Source: Caballeronia pedi (lineage in GTDB: Bacteria; Pseudomonadota; Gammaproteobacteria; Burkholderiales; Burkholderiaceae). From it: DNA of 64,000 bases. The notes under the pieces are model-generated. The model had not been told where the DNA came from, did not search any database, and saw only the letters and a program-made list of their open reading frames with translations. Numbering within the stretch: the stretch's first letter is position 1; the number at the start of each line of letters is the position of its first letter. The translations under genes were made by a program, and so were the position numbers. This document shows positions 62,402 to 64,000 of the stretch, piece after piece. The stretch is from NCBI RefSeq assembly GCF_001544915.2, contig NZ_FCOE02000028.1, positions 1-64,000 of the forward strand, read 5' to 3'.

Positions 62402-63574
62402 ATGAGCGCTTCCATGCTTTCCGCCCCGGACCAATACCAGGAGATTCGTGACGCCGTGCGCGCCCTGTGTAGTCAGTTTCCCGCTGACTATCACCGCAAG
62501 ATCGACGAGGCGCGTAGTTATCCGGAGGAATTCGTCAACGCCCTGACGAAGGCCGGCTGGCTTGCCGCGCTGATTCCGCAGGACTATGACGGCCCCGGTC
62601 TGTCGATGGCCGAAGCCTCCGTCATCATGGAGGAGATCAACCGCTCAGGCGGCAACTCTGGCGCGTGCCACGGTCAGATGTACGTAATGAATACGATCGT
62701 GTTCAGTGGCACGGAGGCGCAGAAGCAACGCTATTTGCCCCGCATCGCCGCGGGCGAGTTGCGTGTGCAATCGATGGGCGTGACCGAGCCCTCCACGGGC
62801 AGCGACACCACCAAGCTCAAGACCACGGCCGTAAAAAAGGACGGCCGCTGGGTCATCAATGGCCAGAAAGTCTGGATATCACGCGTGCAGCACAGTGACC
62901 TGCTGATCCTGCTGGCGCGCACCACGCCACTCGACCAGGTGCAAAAGAAGAGCGATGGCCTGTCGTGTTTCATCGTCGAGCTGGACAAGGCTATCGGCAA
63001 TGGTCTGACAGTGCAGCCTATTCTCAACATGGTCAACCACGAGACCAACGAGCTGTTCTTCGACAACCTCGAATTGCCTGAGGATGCACTGCTGGGCACT
63101 GAGGGCAAGGGCCTGAAGGTGATCTTCGACGGATTGAACGCAGAGCGCACGCTGATTGCCGCCGAATGCATCGGAGACGGTTACTGGTTCCTCGAAAAGG
63201 CGCGGGATTACGCGAACGAACGCAAGGTCTTCGGCCGTCCCATCGGTCAGAACCAGGGTATCCAGTTCCCGCTCGCCGAATCGTTCATCGAGCTCGAGGC
63301 CGCCAATCTGATGCGCTGGCGCGCCTGCCAGAAGATCGATGCGCGCGAGAACGCGGGCGTCGAAGCCAACATGGCCAAGTACCTGGCGGCCAAGGCCAGT
63401 TGGGAAGCTGCCAATGCGTGCCTGCAAACACATGGCGGGTTCGGCTTCGCTTGCGAATACGACGTGGAGCGCAAGTTCCGTGAAACCCGTCTGTATCAGG
63501 TCGCGCCCATCTCCACCAACATGATTCTCGGACACGTGGCCGAACACGTGCTGCACCTTCCGCGTTCTTACTGA
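62402..63574 (+). CDS. Acyl-CoA dehydrogenase
   Basis: 390 residues. The FAD/substrate segment is VTEPSTGSDTTKLK near residue 128. A Glu at 248 in NAERTLIAAE is at the isovaleryl-CoA dehydrogenase position, and the MCAD-type Glu is absent. It is the close paralogue of the 53856 protein. It lies 21 bases before a second etfB gene, so enzyme and electron acceptor are encoded together, which suggests a dedicated pair. Confidence 0.95.
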   Translation: MSASMLSAPDQYQEIRDAVRALCSQFPADYHRKIDEARSYPEEFVNALTKAGWLAALIPQDYDGPGLSMAEASVIMEEINRSGGNSGACHGQMYVMNTIVFSGTEAQKQRYLPRIAAGELRVQSMGVTEPSTGSDTTKLKTTAVKKDGRWVINGQKVWISRVQHSDLLILLARTTPLDQVQKKSDGLSCFIVELDKAIGNGLTVQPILNMVNHETNELFFDNLELPEDALLGTEGKGLKVIFDGLNAERTLIAAECIGDGYWFLEKARDYANERKVFGRPIGQNQGIQFPLAESFIELEAANLMRWRACQKIDARENAGVEANMAKYLAAKASWEAANACLQTHGGFGFACEYDVERKFRETRLYQVAPISTNMILGHVAEHVLHLPRSY

Positions 63575-63595
63575 TATCTGATTGGAATACCGGTC

Positions 63596-64000
63596 ATGAA
63601 AATTATCGTACCCGTCAAGCGAGTGGTCGATTACAACGTCAAGGTTCGCGTCAGAAGCGATGGCGCCGGCGTGGACATCGGCAACGTCAAGATGAGTATG
63701 AACCCGTTCGATGAAATTGCCGTCGAGGAAGCGGTGCGGCTCAAGGAAAAAGGCGTGGCGACCGAAGTCGTCGCGGTGTCCTGCGGTGCGGCGCAGTGTC
63801 AGGAAACGTTGCGCACGGCGATGGCCATCGGCGCTGATCGCGGCATTCTCGTGGAGACCAACGCCGAGCTTCAACCGCTGGCCGTGGCGAAGCTCCTGAA
63901 GGCGCTTGTGGACAAGGAGCAGCCGAGCCTCATCATCCTCGGCAAGCAGGCTATCGACGACGACGCCAACCAGACCGGGCAGATGCTCGCGGCGCTCGCC
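63596..64000 (+). CDS. etfB: Electron transfer flavoprotein beta subunit, second copy (partial)
   Basis: The first 135 codons of an ETF beta subunit, running off the right edge. It begins MKIIVPVKRVVDYNVKV and contains GNVKMSMNPFDEIAVEEAVRLKEKG (two parts) and LGKQAIDDDANQTGQMLAALA. It differs from the 17097-17846 copy at many positions (for example VSCGAAQCQETLRTAMAIGAD against VSVGVAQAQETLRTALAIGAD). An etfA gene is expected just beyond the edge. Confidence 0.95.
   Translation, partial: MKIIVPVKRVVDYNVKVRVRSDGAGVDIGNVKMSMNPFDEIAVEEAVRLKEKGVATEVVAVSCGAAQCQETLRTAMAIGADRGILVETNAELQPLAVAKLLKALVDKEQPSLIILGKQAIDDDANQTGQMLAALA

Noticed and set aside
1..64000. Search for tRNA, rRNA, CRISPR arrays, phage genes or conjugation genes
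   Set aside because: None seen; apart from the IS30 remnant no mobile-element gene is recognisable.

Overview
The window looks like a piece of a large, GC-rich proteobacterial replicon, most likely from Burkholderiales of the Paraburkholderia/Caballeronia type. The basis is a trimeric porin of the Burkholderia kind, a secreted BON-domain protein, many LysR/IclR regulators, and repeated CoA-transferase/acyl-CoA dehydrogenase gene sets. No rRNA, tRNA or CRISPR array was seen. One decayed IS30-type transposase lies at the left edge. The content is almost entirely catabolic accessory genes for carboxylic acids handled as CoA thioesters.

Layout. 1-4740: IS30 remnant, a Cys-type alpha/beta hydrolase, aldehyde dehydrogenase, zinc alcohol dehydrogenase and an SDR lacking its YxxxK pair, all leftward. 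4987-11339: family III CoA-transferase, LysR, aromatic-acid-type MFS transporter, a hydrolase without a nucleophile serine, LysR. 11378-15970: porin, BON protein, enoyl-CoA hydratase, small hypothetical gene, and an HSL-type esterase interrupted by an in-frame amber codon. 16148-17846: etfA/etfB. 18100-26297: rightward block of racemase, acyl-CoA dehydrogenase, MaoC, thiolase-like protein, DUF35 protein, two CoA-transferases and LysR. 26342-32544: leftward operon of CoA-transferase, acyl-CoA synthetase, thiolase, SDR and MaoC hydratase, divergent from an acyl-CoA dehydrogenase at 32786. 34345-38453: tandem IclR pair, family I CoA-transferase, DUF2889 protein and an IclR remnant. 38709-44151: NTF2-like protein, LysR, two more Cys-type hydrolases, NmrA-like reductase, Old Yellow Enzyme. 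44189-52194: GMC oxidoreductase, aldehyde dehydrogenase, TetR, a second nucleophile-less hydrolase, MmgE/PrpD protein and MFS transporter. 52449-59515: CitE-like lyase, MaoC, acyl-CoA dehydrogenase, CoA-transferase, racemase, nitroreductase, CMD-family protein, enoyl-CoA hydratase. 59573-64000: second tandem IclR pair, LysR, acyl-CoA dehydrogenase and the start of a second etfB.

How the genes fit together. Acids enter through the porin and MFS carriers, are activated by seven family III CoA-transferases/racemases, one family I enzyme and one AMP-forming synthetase, and are oxidised by four acyl-CoA dehydrogenases that would pass electrons to ETF. They are then hydrated by MaoC/crotonase enzymes and cleaved by a thiolase, a CitE-like lyase, or a probable retro-aldolase (thiolase-like plus DUF35). 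The 49225-56424 gene set resembles itaconate/methylsuccinate-type C5 dicarboxylate pathways.

The main regulatory observation is a repeated 17-bp near-palindrome, consensus GTTCCGTACTTTGGAAC, found between genes at up to ten places. It is perfect upstream of the first tandem IclR pair, so that pair is a candidate local master regulator. A second palindrome, TACCTAA-N6-TTAGGTA, marks the MFS/CitE divergent promoter and, weakly, the TetR/aldehyde dehydrogenase promoter.
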